Of a stretch of 64,000 nucleotides of DNA, positions 50,791 to 58,600 are shown one piece after another. Below the pieces are notes generated by a model. The model saw nothing but the letters and a program-made list of their open reading frames with translations, made no database searches and was not told the DNA's origin. The first letter of the stretch is position 1, and every line of letters starts with the position of its first letter. The stretch spans positions 1-64,000 of IMG/VR virus record IMGVR_UViG_3300050011_000542; one strand, written 5' to 3'. Source of the stretch: a virus. The position numbers and the translations under genes were made by a program.

Positions 50791-53700
50791 TGCAGCGCAT
50801 AAGCCGCCGCAGCTTGCTTGCAGGGAGTACTAGCGGCATAGCCTTGATGCGAGGGTTCGGGGGCGGCTTCATTGGCATCGGTGCCGGCACCAGCAGTAGC
50901 TGCGCGATCACGTCGGTCTTGCTCAACGGCAACTCAAGCACAGGAACGGTTTTATCAGGAAGTTCCGGGGCTACTGTGGGCACACTCACCAGCACCACGA
51001 CGGGAAGCTGCGGCGCGGATAGCTGGACAAAAAGCGGCACGGATGCCGCCTCGTTTACAATAACCGGCGCAGTGGTAACGGCAGCTTCGTCGCTCAGTCC
51101 GGGCACCTATAGCGTCAATTTCATTGATACGATTGCTGGGGCAACGGGTTCCGGGGCAACGCACGCATTTACGATTACGGCCGCGGCCTCCACAACCCTA
51201 GCCACGCTGACCGTGAACAACGTCAGCGGCAGCGCCATGCCGGCCTCGGCGTTCTGGGAGTTCGGCCAGCCCTTCGGCGACGGCGATGTGCCGACTGGCA
51301 GCATCGTTACGGCGACGCTCAACGGCACGAGCGTACCGCTTCAAGCCATCGCCAGAAGCACCCACGGCAGCGGCGCGGCTTCGTCCGGATCGCTGAAATG
51401 GGGCCTGCTCCAGGCCGATCTATCCGGCGTGGCTATTAGTGCGGGCTCAAGTCAGGCGCTTGTCCTTTCATCGACCGCGGGTTCTTGGAGTTCAACGACC
51501 GGACGCACCAATGCCGATTGGACGGGTCTGGTGGATACGGTCGAGTTGACGAACCTGACGACGACCGGAACATCATCAAGCACGATGAACAAGGCCGGGA
51601 CGTGGATCGCCGCGTTCGATAATGGCGCGAGCAATACTCTCGAAACCGTTGGCACCAGCCCGCTCGGTCTGCGGGTCAAGGTCTACGCCAATTTTGTCAA
51701 CACCGGCACGACCCACCGCTATCTGCGCGCGTATATGGAATATTGGGTGACGCAGCTTGCCGGCGGCGGTCTGGGGCCAATAGCTTCGTTCGGGCCGATG
51801 ATCGACAACACCCGGATGCTCGTCACCAGCGGCACCGATACGCCGAGCCAGTTCACCTACGATATCAATTGGAAGCGCAACGGCGCGTCGCAGCGCTCGA
51901 TCACCGGCATCCCAGGCATTGCAGGGACGCTCCTGCCGTTCTGCCGGGGGGATGGACAGTACGATTGGACGGCAAGCGAGCCGGTCGTTGTCGTCACGCG
52001 TGACATCACGGAGCTGCGCAAGACCAAGAAGGTTCCGCCCTTCATCTCAGGGCTGACGACCTATTCGTTCTCGACCGAAGGGCAGATCAGCTCTCTCGGC
52101 GCGACCATGACGATGATAAATACGGGAGTCGCCAATCCGCTGTGGGGCAGCCAGAACACGACAAACCCCGTAGCCGTGAGCTTCCGAACGACGGGCGCGT
52201 TTCCGACCGGGATAGTCTCTGGCACGACCTACTGGGCAGCGTTCCTCAGTTCGACGACGTTCTCCTTTTACGACACCCTGGCTCATGCGGTCTCGGCCGG
52301 TGCAACGGGCAAGGTGACGCCATCGGGCGGGAGCGGAACGCTCTTTGTGCGCCTCGACACAGCGCCGACCAGCCCAGGCCCGCTGTGCCAAGGTTTGGAG
52401 GCGGCGGGCAATCGGCCGGACATCAGTATTTTCACCGAATGGGCTGTGGCACCCCTTTTCGCGGCCAGCGTCTCGGTTGCCGCCGCTCAAGCTGCCCAGC
52501 GTATGGCGCGCGCCACGGCGATGGCGATGTCTGGCGTGCCGTATCACTACCTCGACAACACGACGAATAAGATCATCTCGCTCTTGCCGACCGCGCAAAC
52601 GCCCGCAGGGATGCAGGGGGCCGCCGATTACAGCGCCGCCTACTGGACGGGGAGCCTCTACAGCAGCGTAATCAATGGCGGCTCGGGGCCAACGGGAAGT
52701 CAAAACGGCTGGGATGCTAACACCACCTACGGGAACAGCAGTCACATCCCCTCGCCGATCTATCTGACGTGGCTGCTTGAGGGCAAAATCTATTTCCGGG
52801 ATTTGCTATTCAATCTCGGCAACCGGGCTATCGTTGGCGCGGGCGGAGCCTATGGTCCGCAGATGAATTATGTGGACTCAGCGGTTGGTAGTGGCACTAC
52901 CTATTATAGAAACTGGATATTGGACAGCGGCGAGTCGATCCGCGCCTGCGCATGGTCGATGCGTGATGTCGCCAATGCCGCGATGGCCGCCTCGGATGGG
53001 TCAGACGAGCGAACCTATTTCGTGCAATCGCTGCGGGATAACCTCGATCTCTACGCGGCGTTCCGCACCTACAAGAGCACCAATTACTCCAACTTGGGGA
53101 TTTTCTATTACGATACGGGCGACTGGCCGGCATCGACGCATAACCTGGCTCCTAGCGTCGTTGAAGGGTTTATGGCGGTCTATTACGTCAACGCGGCGCA
53201 GTTCGCGGCGATGCTGCACACGGACAACGCCAGCGTCGGAACTGATCTGAATACCTGCGCCAATAACTGGGCGACGTGGCTGATAAATTTCTACAATCAG
53301 TGGGGCTTTGCTAGCACCGGGTACTCGATCAACCCGCGCACAACGGCGATGGGGCAAGCAACAACCGGGGCGGCTTATGCCTCTGGCGTTGCCAATGTCG
53401 GACAGGGGCCGGGGTCGAATATCTTTTTCAGCTACTCGGGTACCACCATTACATGGAGCGGCGTCGATCCGTGGTGGACGCTGGCGGTGGGGGACAAGTT
53501 CCAGCCAACCAATTGGTTCTCCCTCGACACTGCCTCGGGTTCGACGCCGAGCTGCGCTGATCCTCCAGCATCGCTCACAATTGGGACGATCTATACGATC
53601 CTCACGGTCAATGTTGGGGCCAAGACCTTCACTCTAAATAACGGCAGCGGTTCGCCGATATCGTTCGCCACCTCGCCAAGCAATCTCGGTGGCTTCCTGC

Positions 53701-53927
53701 TCCCGAGCGGGCAGTCCTTCGCGTCTACCGGCTATATCAGCGACGCCAATGGTGCGGGTGGCGCTGACGGTTACGGCGCGCATGTAATATCTGGTCTGGG
53801 GATGGCGGCTGTCCGGGGCGTAAGTGGGGCATCTGCCGCCTTCACGAGCGCCAACAACCGCTATGTCCTGGGGACGCCGCTCGCCTATAACACCGAGGCG
53901 ATGTGGTACATGCAGAGTTCGGTTTAG
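50790..53927 (+). CDS. Large fibre/receptor-binding-like protein with twin-arginine-like N-terminus (1045 aa)
   Basis: ATG 50790 (TGATG overlap). N-terminus ISRRSLLAGSTSGIAL resembles a Tat signal, then a Gly/Ser/Thr-rich region (about 30-140), Ig-like segments and a large mixed C-terminal domain with many Trp/Tyr (WSMRDVANAAMAASDGSDER). No enzyme motif recognised. Codon composition is GC-rich. Candidate receptor-binding or accessory exported protein; function unknown. Confidence 0.65.
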   Translation: MQRISRRSLLAGSTSGIALMRGFGGGFIGIGAGTSSSCAITSVLLNGNSSTGTVLSGSSGATVGTLTSTTTGSCGADSWTKSGTDAASFTITGAVVTAASSLSPGTYSVNFIDTIAGATGSGATHAFTITAAASTTLATLTVNNVSGSAMPASAFWEFGQPFGDGDVPTGSIVTATLNGTSVPLQAIARSTHGSGAASSGSLKWGLLQADLSGVAISAGSSQALVLSSTAGSWSSTTGRTNADWTGLVDTVELTNLTTTGTSSSTMNKAGTWIAAFDNGASNTLETVGTSPLGLRVKVYANFVNTGTTHRYLRAYMEYWVTQLAGGGLGPIASFGPMIDNTRMLVTSGTDTPSQFTYDINWKRNGASQRSITGIPGIAGTLLPFCRGDGQYDWTASEPVVVVTRDITELRKTKKVPPFISGLTTYSFSTEGQISSLGATMTMINTGVANPLWGSQNTTNPVAVSFRTTGAFPTGIVSGTTYWAAFLSSTTFSFYDTLAHAVSAGATGKVTPSGGSGTLFVRLDTAPTSPGPLCQGLEAAGNRPDISIFTEWAVAPLFAASVSVAAAQAAQRMARATAMAMSGVPYHYLDNTTNKIISLLPTAQTPAGMQGAADYSAAYWTGSLYSSVINGGSGPTGSQNGWDANTTYGNSSHIPSPIYLTWLLEGKIYFRDLLFNLGNRAIVGAGGAYGPQMNYVDSAVGSGTTYYRNWILDSGESIRACAWSMRDVANAAMAASDGSDERTYFVQSLRDNLDLYAAFRTYKSTNYSNLGIFYYDTGDWPASTHNLAPSVVEGFMAVYYVNAAQFAAMLHTDNASVGTDLNTCANNWATWLINFYNQWGFASTGYSINPRTTAMGQATTGAAYASGVANVGQGPGSNIFFSYSGTTITWSGVDPWWTLAVGDKFQPTNWFSLDTASGSTPSCADPPASLTIGTIYTILTVNVGAKTFTLNNGSGSPISFATSPSNLGGFLLPSGQSFASTGYISDANGAGGADGYGAHVISGLGMAAVRGVSGASAAFTSANNRYVLGTPLAYNTEAMWYMQSSV

Positions 53928-54661
53928 GGTGACGCAACGGCGATAAGTACGTCGCCCCGCTCGCCATTGGAAAGATACCCGATAAGCGATGCGAGCAGCG
54001 ACATTTTCCACCATCCCTCAGCGGAGGCCGTACCGGCGGAAGTCATCTTCTCCACGGCAAACCCGGTTTCAGTGAGCGCCTGATTGAGACAAGTGCTGGA
54101 GAGCGGAGTGATGTGGCCGCTTTCGGTATAGTCATTCGCGGCGAACCAGCGATAAACCCCGGATTGACAGAACATTGCCTTGGACAGCGGGCTTTCAATG
54201 TTGGGGGTCGAGAGGATCAGGAACCCAGTCGGTTTGAGCAATAGGCGGGTTTGGCGCAGAAAGTGCCTCGGGTTTTCCAGATGCTCGATGATCTCGCTGG
54301 CGATCACGCAATCGAAGCTGCGATTAAAACGGTGGTAAAAATCCTCGTTTAGATTGGCCTCAACGAAGTCAACCCCGTCTCGGTATTGCAGTTTGTCAGG
54401 GATGAAGTCGCAGGCCGTAACCTGATATCCGGCATCCGCAAGGCGGCGCGATAGAGCGCCGGCACCGCAAGCGAGATCGAGGACGGCACCCGCCGGCAGT
54501 TTGGTTTTGAGGATGTTCAGCAACTCGGCATGAACGCCGGGAACGCCATGTACCCGCAAGCCTGCGTATTTTTCGAGGCTGTCGCTATCGACCTGATCTT
54601 CGACCCGGTATCGACCCACGATTGTCATGCGCGCGCTCGATAGCAGATTTGCGGTTTTCAC
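53924..54661 (-). CDS. Class I SAM-dependent methyltransferase
   Basis: Reverse strand, GTG at 54661 (245 residues); ATG at 54628 is an alternative start. Motif I is VLDLACGAGALSRRLADAGY (about 61-80), then VTACDFIP (motif II acid), CVIASEIIEHLENPRHFLRQ and LLLKPTGFLILSTPN. Resembles UbiG/Methyltransf_11 small-molecule or sugar methylases. Its C-terminal end overlaps the fibre gene end by four bases. It may modify lipopolysaccharide or a fibre glycan, by inference, and marks the right edge of the GC-rich region. Confidence 0.85.
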   Translation of the reverse strand: MKTANLLSSARMTIVGRYRVEDQVDSDSLEKYAGLRVHGVPGVHAELLNILKTKLPAGAVLDLACGAGALSRRLADAGYQVTACDFIPDKLQYRDGVDFVEANLNEDFYHRFNRSFDCVIASEIIEHLENPRHFLRQTRLLLKPTGFLILSTPNIESPLSKAMFCQSGVYRWFAANDYTESGHITPLSSTCLNQALTETGFAVEKMTSAGTASAEGWWKMSLLASLIGYLSNGERGDVLIAVASP

Positions 54662-54716
54662 TCAACCCTGAGTCTCGGCAGGTCTCCGGGACGGCTCAAA
54701 GCAACAGATAGACTAC

Positions 54717-54730
54717 TGCAATCAATTGCA
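54717..54730. repeat. TGCAA-N4-TTGCA palindrome, copy 14
   Basis: TGCAATCAATTGCA upstream of a promoter; first copy after an 8.9-kb gap in which none occur. Confidence 0.85.
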
Positions 54731-54750
54731 GCAACACAATCGACTTTTTC

Positions 54751-54779
54751 TTTACCCATAGCTGACTGGCCCATACACT
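54751..54779 (+). promoter_or_regulatory. Putative promoter of the replication block
   Basis: TTTACC, 17-base spacer, TACACT, in the gap between the divergent methyltransferase and the AAA+ gene, just downstream of the palindrome. Confidence 0.6.
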
Positions 54780-54803
54780 CCCTTCATACCCTAATTAAAC
54801 AGG

Positions 54804-54815
54804 GCCATGGAGGGC
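54804..54815 (+). promoter_or_regulatory. CsrA-type SD hairpin of the AAA+ gene
   Basis: GCC/GGC stem (plus a G-U pair), loop ATGGAG, ATG 54820. Confidence 0.75.
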
Positions 54816-54819
54816 TGTT

Positions 54820-55995
54820 ATGTTGCAATTGGCTGCTAAAGCCAGGCTTCCCCTGATCTTTGCCAGGTCTCAGGAGAGTTCGTCTTACCTCGGGGCCGTG
54901 CTGTCCGAGACGATCGGAGAAGAAGCGCTTAAATTTACCAAAACTCCACTCGAATCCGACCGTGTGTATTACTCCCGCACGGTTAAAGATTTTCCCAGCC
55001 GGCGAGCTTTGTTCGATTTATTCGAAGCAGCTGGGTCGTCTCTTATCACGGTCGACGCGGACGATAGCTTCCCCGGTGCTGTGGAGGTCGGGGAAGTTGC
55101 GACCCCGACAGATCTTCTGGTTAAGGCGATCGAGGAAGCCCACGGCAAGCCCGATAGCCTGCTTAGGGCCGTGAAGGGCTGCACCGTCATCGAAACCATC
55201 AACCTCTTGAAGATGACTCAGGTGCGTGAAGGCAAGCTGGACTTCGAGGGCATATCGAAAATGCGCCGAGATCTGGTGCAGCCGACCCAGGGCCTTACGG
55301 TGATCGATACCAAGGATGCGGTCTATGTCGCACCCAAGCGTATAGCCGAGTGGGAAGACCGTGAGAGGCACTTCTTCGGTAAGGTCGACCACAGGCTGGC
55401 CCCGCGCGGTCTGCTGCTCTACGGGCCTCCAGGCACCGGCAAAACCGCTGCCTCGAAGTGGCTGGCCCAGAAGTGGGGACTGCCCCTGTTCAGATTAGAC
55501 ATCGGTGGCACCAAGAACATGTTTGTTGGTAACTCGGAGAAGTTTCTGCGCGAGGCAATCTTCCGGGTCGAGCAAGCTGCGCCCTGCATCGTGCTGCTCG
55601 ACGAAATCGAGAAGATGTTCACCGGCAGCTACCAAGACTCAACCACCATGTCGATGGCCAGCTACCTACTGTGGTGGCTGTCTGAGCATCGAGCCCAGGT
55701 GCTTACCGTAATGACCTGCAACAACAAAGACGTTCTTCGCCCCGAGCTCTACCGAGAAGGCCGCCTGGACGGTCAGATTGAATTCCCGAACCTCGAGTCC
55801 ATGACGGCCGTGGTGGAGTTCGCCAAGCTGATCTTTGCCTCCTACGATATGAATACACCGCCTGATATCTTGGCCTGGGCAACTAAACTGAAGTCAGGAG
55901 CAACCGAAACCTGGTCTCATGCCAAGGTTATCGAGACGGTTAAACAGCGAGTCAAAAGCAACATGCTAAATCTCTTGACCCAGGAGGCCAATTAG
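54820..55995 (+). CDS. AAA+ ATPase
   Basis: 391 residues. Walker A YGPPGTGKTAASK (about 200-212), Walker B CIVLLDEIEKMF (about 254-265), sensor I LTVMTCNN (about 300), arginine finger region YREGRLDGQIEF. An N-terminal domain of about 170 residues is probably for substrate or partner binding. Fits the FtsH/spastin-like class; may remodel protein complexes at the start of the replication block. Precise target unknown. Confidence 0.85.
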   Translation: MLQLAAKARLPLIFARSQESSSYLGAVLSETIGEEALKFTKTPLESDRVYYSRTVKDFPSRRALFDLFEAAGSSLITVDADDSFPGAVEVGEVATPTDLLVKAIEEAHGKPDSLLRAVKGCTVIETINLLKMTQVREGKLDFEGISKMRRDLVQPTQGLTVIDTKDAVYVAPKRIAEWEDRERHFFGKVDHRLAPRGLLLYGPPGTGKTAASKWLAQKWGLPLFRLDIGGTKNMFVGNSEKFLREAIFRVEQAAPCIVLLDEIEKMFTGSYQDSTTMSMASYLLWWLSEHRAQVLTVMTCNNKDVLRPELYREGRLDGQIEFPNLESMTAVVEFAKLIFASYDMNTPPDILAWATKLKSGATETWSHAKVIETVKQRVKSNMLNLLTQEAN

Positions 55996-56025
55996 GCAAA
56001 AGTTACTGTATCTTTATTTCCCTAA

Positions 56026-56035
56026 TCACGGAGGA
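56026..56035 (+). promoter_or_regulatory. Weak CsrA-type SD hairpin
   Basis: Canonical loop ACGGAG but only a 2-bp TC/GA stem; ATG 56044. Confidence 0.45.
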
Positions 56036-56043
56036 ACAGGGAC

Positions 56044-56655
56044 ATGTCTGAACGACAGTTTATGAGAGGCACGACAGGTAGTAGTGATTACCTGATGATC
56101 GCCAAAAACGGCGATATCGGCCTGGGCGTTAAGCCCCTGTTCGAAAGCCATTACCTCACAATCGACGGTAAACACGGCACTGTCGGTGTGTTTGCAGTAC
56201 GCCTGCGTTCGGCGCCGCTCGATCATGCCGCAGTACCTAAGCATGTTATCGTCGAGACCTGGCCAGAAATTAAGTTTAAGGCTGTAGATTCACGGAGGGC
56301 TTCGGCAATTATTGGTGGTCCAGTCTGGGGCAAGAAACGGAGCTCGGAGCTATTAGCCGGTTTCGCTCTACAGAATGTAGACGCGGCGTTGACGGCCAAA
56401 ATTTTAGCGCTGCTGGGGGACCAGGTTGCCCTCGCCCCGGCCGATGAGATAAAAGCTTTCTTGCTTGAGAGCTTCATCGAGAAACTTGGCCCAGACCGCG
56501 CCGGTCCGCTCGATGGCACACCGTTAGATTTTGCTTCCTACCTCAATAAGACCCATCACTCAGTGTACGATATTGTTGCTCAGTACGATCATGTCGACGA
56601 CCCGTATGACGAAGAATTAATGGACGACGAGGAATTAGCCGACGAAGAAGACTAG
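56044..56655 (+). CDS. Hypothetical protein (203 aa)
   Basis: ATG 56044. N-terminal beta domain, helical middle, very acidic tail (DDPYDEELMDDEELADEED), typical of DNA-mimic or protein-interaction tails. Function unknown. Its end is followed by a terminator. Confidence 0.7.
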   Translation: MSERQFMRGTTGSSDYLMIAKNGDIGLGVKPLFESHYLTIDGKHGTVGVFAVRLRSAPLDHAAVPKHVIVETWPEIKFKAVDSRRASAIIGGPVWGKKRSSELLAGFALQNVDAALTAKILALLGDQVALAPADEIKAFLLESFIEKLGPDRAGPLDGTPLDFASYLNKTHHSVYDIVAQYDHVDDPYDEELMDDEELADEED

Positions 56656-56670
56656 ACCGCTCGGTTAGCA

Positions 56671-56704
56671 CCCGGCAGGCTCGTTAGGGGCTTGCCGGGT
56701 TTTT
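56671..56704 (+). terminator. Rho-independent terminator
   Basis: CCCGGCAGGC pairs with GCTTGCCGGG (10 bp with one G-U), loop of 9 bases, five T. Ends the AAA+ unit. Confidence 0.88.
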
Positions 56705-56711
56705 CTGTATC

Positions 56712-56725
56712 GACCATGGAGGGTT
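56712..56725 (+). promoter_or_regulatory. CsrA-type SD hairpin of the 56728 gene
   Basis: GACC/GGTT stem with one G-U pair, loop ATGGAG; start GTG 56728, seven bases after the terminator T-run at the nearest point. Confidence 0.75.
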
Positions 56726-56727
56726 CG

Positions 56728-57081
56728 GTGTATCTGGGCAAGGGGGAGCTTGTAAGAATCTCGTTCTGTCGGGGCATTACCAGGACGGTAAATGCGGGGC
56801 TGTTGCTTTTCGTAATTTCAGAAACAATTAGGCATGACAAGAAATTGCATAAGAACTTGGGCTGGAATTCTACACCGAAATGGCTTTGGGAAGCCCTGTC
56901 AGGGTTAAGCCTGTCTCAGTTTAATCGAGCTTTCAAAGAACTCAGGGATGAGCTATGTCTCATTGAGACGGATACCAAATTAATTGGTAGTGTTAGGGCG
57001 CATTACACTCGCATTACCGAAATAGGATGGCGACAACTTGAAATTAGACCTGACGTAGTTACTGCCCGCTTCCCGAAATAA
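56728..57081 (+). CDS. Winged-helix replication/regulatory protein (paralogue of the next gene)
   Basis: 117 residues from GTG 56728. LWEALSGLSLSQFNRAFKEL with following CLIETDTK resembles LADTGLSLNQYNRSLARLK and LGLVETRQ of the next protein, so the two share a winged-helix domain. It lacks the long C-terminal part. May compete with or assist the initiator. Confidence 0.7.
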   Translation: MYLGKGELVRISFCRGITRTVNAGLLLFVISETIRHDKKLHKNLGWNSTPKWLWEALSGLSLSQFNRAFKELRDELCLIETDTKLIGSVRAHYTRITEIGWRQLEIRPDVVTARFPK

Positions 57082-57088
57082 TCTCTTT

Positions 57089-57104
57089 AGACCATGGAGG
57101 GTCT
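57089..57104 (+). promoter_or_regulatory. CsrA-type SD hairpin of the initiator
   Basis: AGACC/GGTCT 5-bp stem, loop ATGGAG; places the start at TTG 57106 and not at the ATG in the loop. Confidence 0.85.
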
Positions 57105-57105
57105 G

Positions 57106-58044
57106 TTGAGTTCCGTGTCTATTATTACGAAATGCCGTAATTTAACCAAATCGGGTGACGCGGCAATCCTATACAACAGGGTTCAGTGGTGGTGTCAGTG
57201 GTCGCTCATTAAACGCCGGGGCGTTTTTTGGTATGCGAAAACCAGAAAAGACTGGTTAGCAGATACGGGCTTGAGCCTAAATCAGTACAACCGATCGCTG
57301 GCCCGTCTTAAAGCTCTGGGTCTCGTCGAGACTCGCCAGATGAAATATCACGGCGAGTTTATCACTCATATCCGGATATGTGAAAGTGCGGCAGAATTGC
57401 CGATAACTGCCACCGAGTCTCACATTGGAGACTCCACCGAGTCTCACATTGGAGACTCGCTTATCTATATGGGAGATAAGTCTAAGGAGATAACAGCGCC
57501 CAAGAGCGCTGAACCTCTAGCGGAGGAAATTAAGGAAGACTTTTCCGGAAAAGGGAAAGAGGAAAAAGCTAGACCCGAATTGCAATTGATTGCGGGAGGG
57601 CTCACGGAGGAGTCGATGAACGCCAAGGATTACATCCTGAAAGCTCAGGCAAAAGATAGACCCGTTCCTAAAAGCTCAGCGGAGGCGCTACGAGAGGCTT
57701 GGAGAGCCGGAGTACACCAACACCATAAGACATTCGTTCCTGCCCTCACGGGGCAGCAGATGGGGCAATTGAAGCATTTTGAGAATAGGACTCCACCGGG
57801 GCGGGCTGTGGAGATCCTTTCCTGGGCTTTGGAACACTGGGACAGGTTCCGAAATCTCACTGAGGAAGAGGCCGGGGCCTTCAATACGCCCACGGCGCCC
57901 ATGCTGGGATTTCTGCTCAAGCACGTCCAGCTGGCGATCAAGGGGGAGGCCGAGGTATCGGCCCCGGAGAATGAATACAAATCCAAGGTCAAGATTGGTG
58001 GCCCTAAGCCCAATATGGGGCTCAAGAGCGTCGCCAATGGATAA
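57106..58044 (+). CDS. Replication initiator-like winged-helix protein with internal GANTC hairpins
   Basis: 312 residues from TTG 57106. N-terminal winged helix (about 1-95), a linker with a duplicated TESHIGDS unit, and a helical C-terminal domain (about 200-285) in the style of DnaD/phage replisome organisers. The linker DNA holds two tandem 20-base hairpins plus another, so the origin may lie inside the initiator gene, as in lambda O. It is followed by a loader candidate and a DnaB-like helicase. A near palindrome lies at 57581. Confidence 0.75.
   Translation: MSSVSIITKCRNLTKSGDAAILYNRVQWWCQWSLIKRRGVFWYAKTRKDWLADTGLSLNQYNRSLARLKALGLVETRQMKYHGEFITHIRICESAAELPITATESHIGDSTESHIGDSLIYMGDKSKEITAPKSAEPLAEEIKEDFSGKGKEEKARPELQLIAGGLTEESMNAKDYILKAQAKDRPVPKSSAEALREAWRAGVHQHHKTFVPALTGQQMGQLKHFENRTPPGRAVEILSWALEHWDRFRNLTEEEAGAFNTPTAPMLGFLLKHVQLAIKGEAEVSAPENEYKSKVKIGGPKPNMGLKSVANG
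57415..57480 (+). repeat. Tandem GANTC-rich inverted repeats, candidate origin
   Basis: Two identical 20-base hairpins (57415-57434 and 57439-57458, period 24), each GAGTCTC/GAGACTC with GAGTC and GACTC ends, so four GANTC sites in 44 bases. A third hairpin CTTATCT/AGATAAG lies at 57460-57480. Confidence 0.75.
57581..57594. repeat. TGCAA-N4-TTGCA palindrome, near copy
   Basis: TGCAATTGATTGCG, one arm mismatch, inside the initiator gene about 100 bases after the GANTC cluster. Confidence 0.55.
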
Positions 58045-58600
58045 GCTGCTCCCGGGCATCCTGGATGATGCGGTTCATGATCGCTTGTGGCTGGGCCGTG
58101 ACGAGTTCTGCAATGATGCCGGTATCCCGGTCGAGCATCTGCACACCAGCATGGTTGGAGTTTGCTCCGAAGCTGAATTGGCCTATTTCCTGCGCGGTTC
58201 GAAGACACTGATAACCGAAGATCACTGCTGGGGCCTCTACTACACTGGCACTGGCTATAAGCCTCCTGTAGCCCTGCGCATGTCATATCTAGCCGGCGGC
58301 TATCTCAGAAACTTTATCCGGGCCAGGGTGATTGTGCTTAACGACCTGATGGCCCAGATCGAGGCCAACAACCCGCCTGATATCTCGGTGGTGCTGATCC
58401 CCGATTTTTACACTGGCAAAACCGACAAGAAGGCCATGCCAGCCTGGAAAGTGAGGCAGCTGTATAGCTGGCTGCTCCAGAGATGGCAGAGGTCACAGCA
58501 CACGATTATCGCGGTTTCGAACCTCAAGGATTTGTCTTCGGAATGGGGGCCGCACGTTGGCGAGCATATTTCTGAGTTCTTCGCGGAGGTGACGCCGTGA
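58037..58600 (+). CDS. Helicase loader-like protein, no visible Walker A
   Basis: 187 residues from ATG 58037, inside the end of the initiator frame (overlap of 8 bases). ISVVLIPDFYTGK and HTIIAVSNLKDLSSEWG look like Walker B and sensor strands of a DnaC/IstB-like AAA domain. I see no GxxxxGKT Walker A, though a Cys/Trp-rich N-terminus exists. Its position between initiator and DnaB supports a loader role. Degenerate or atypical. Confidence 0.6.
   Translation: MDKLLPGILDDAVHDRLWLGRDEFCNDAGIPVEHLHTSMVGVCSEAELAYFLRGSKTLITEDHCWGLYYTGTGYKPPVALRMSYLAGGYLRNFIRARVIVLNDLMAQIEANNPPDISVVLIPDFYTGKTDKKAMPAWKVRQLYSWLLQRWQRSQHTIIAVSNLKDLSSEWGPHVGEHISEFFAEVTP

Noticed and set aside
11649-57096. ATG codons inside hairpin loops (for example 11649, 20456, 44568, 57094) as gene starts
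   Set aside because: In each case an SD in the loop is placed correctly for the start a few bases later; using the loop ATG would leave no SD and break the common layout.
57415-57458. Tandem repeats as a CRISPR array or terminator
   Set aside because: Only two units with a 4-base gap, coding in frame, no spacer structure and no T run.
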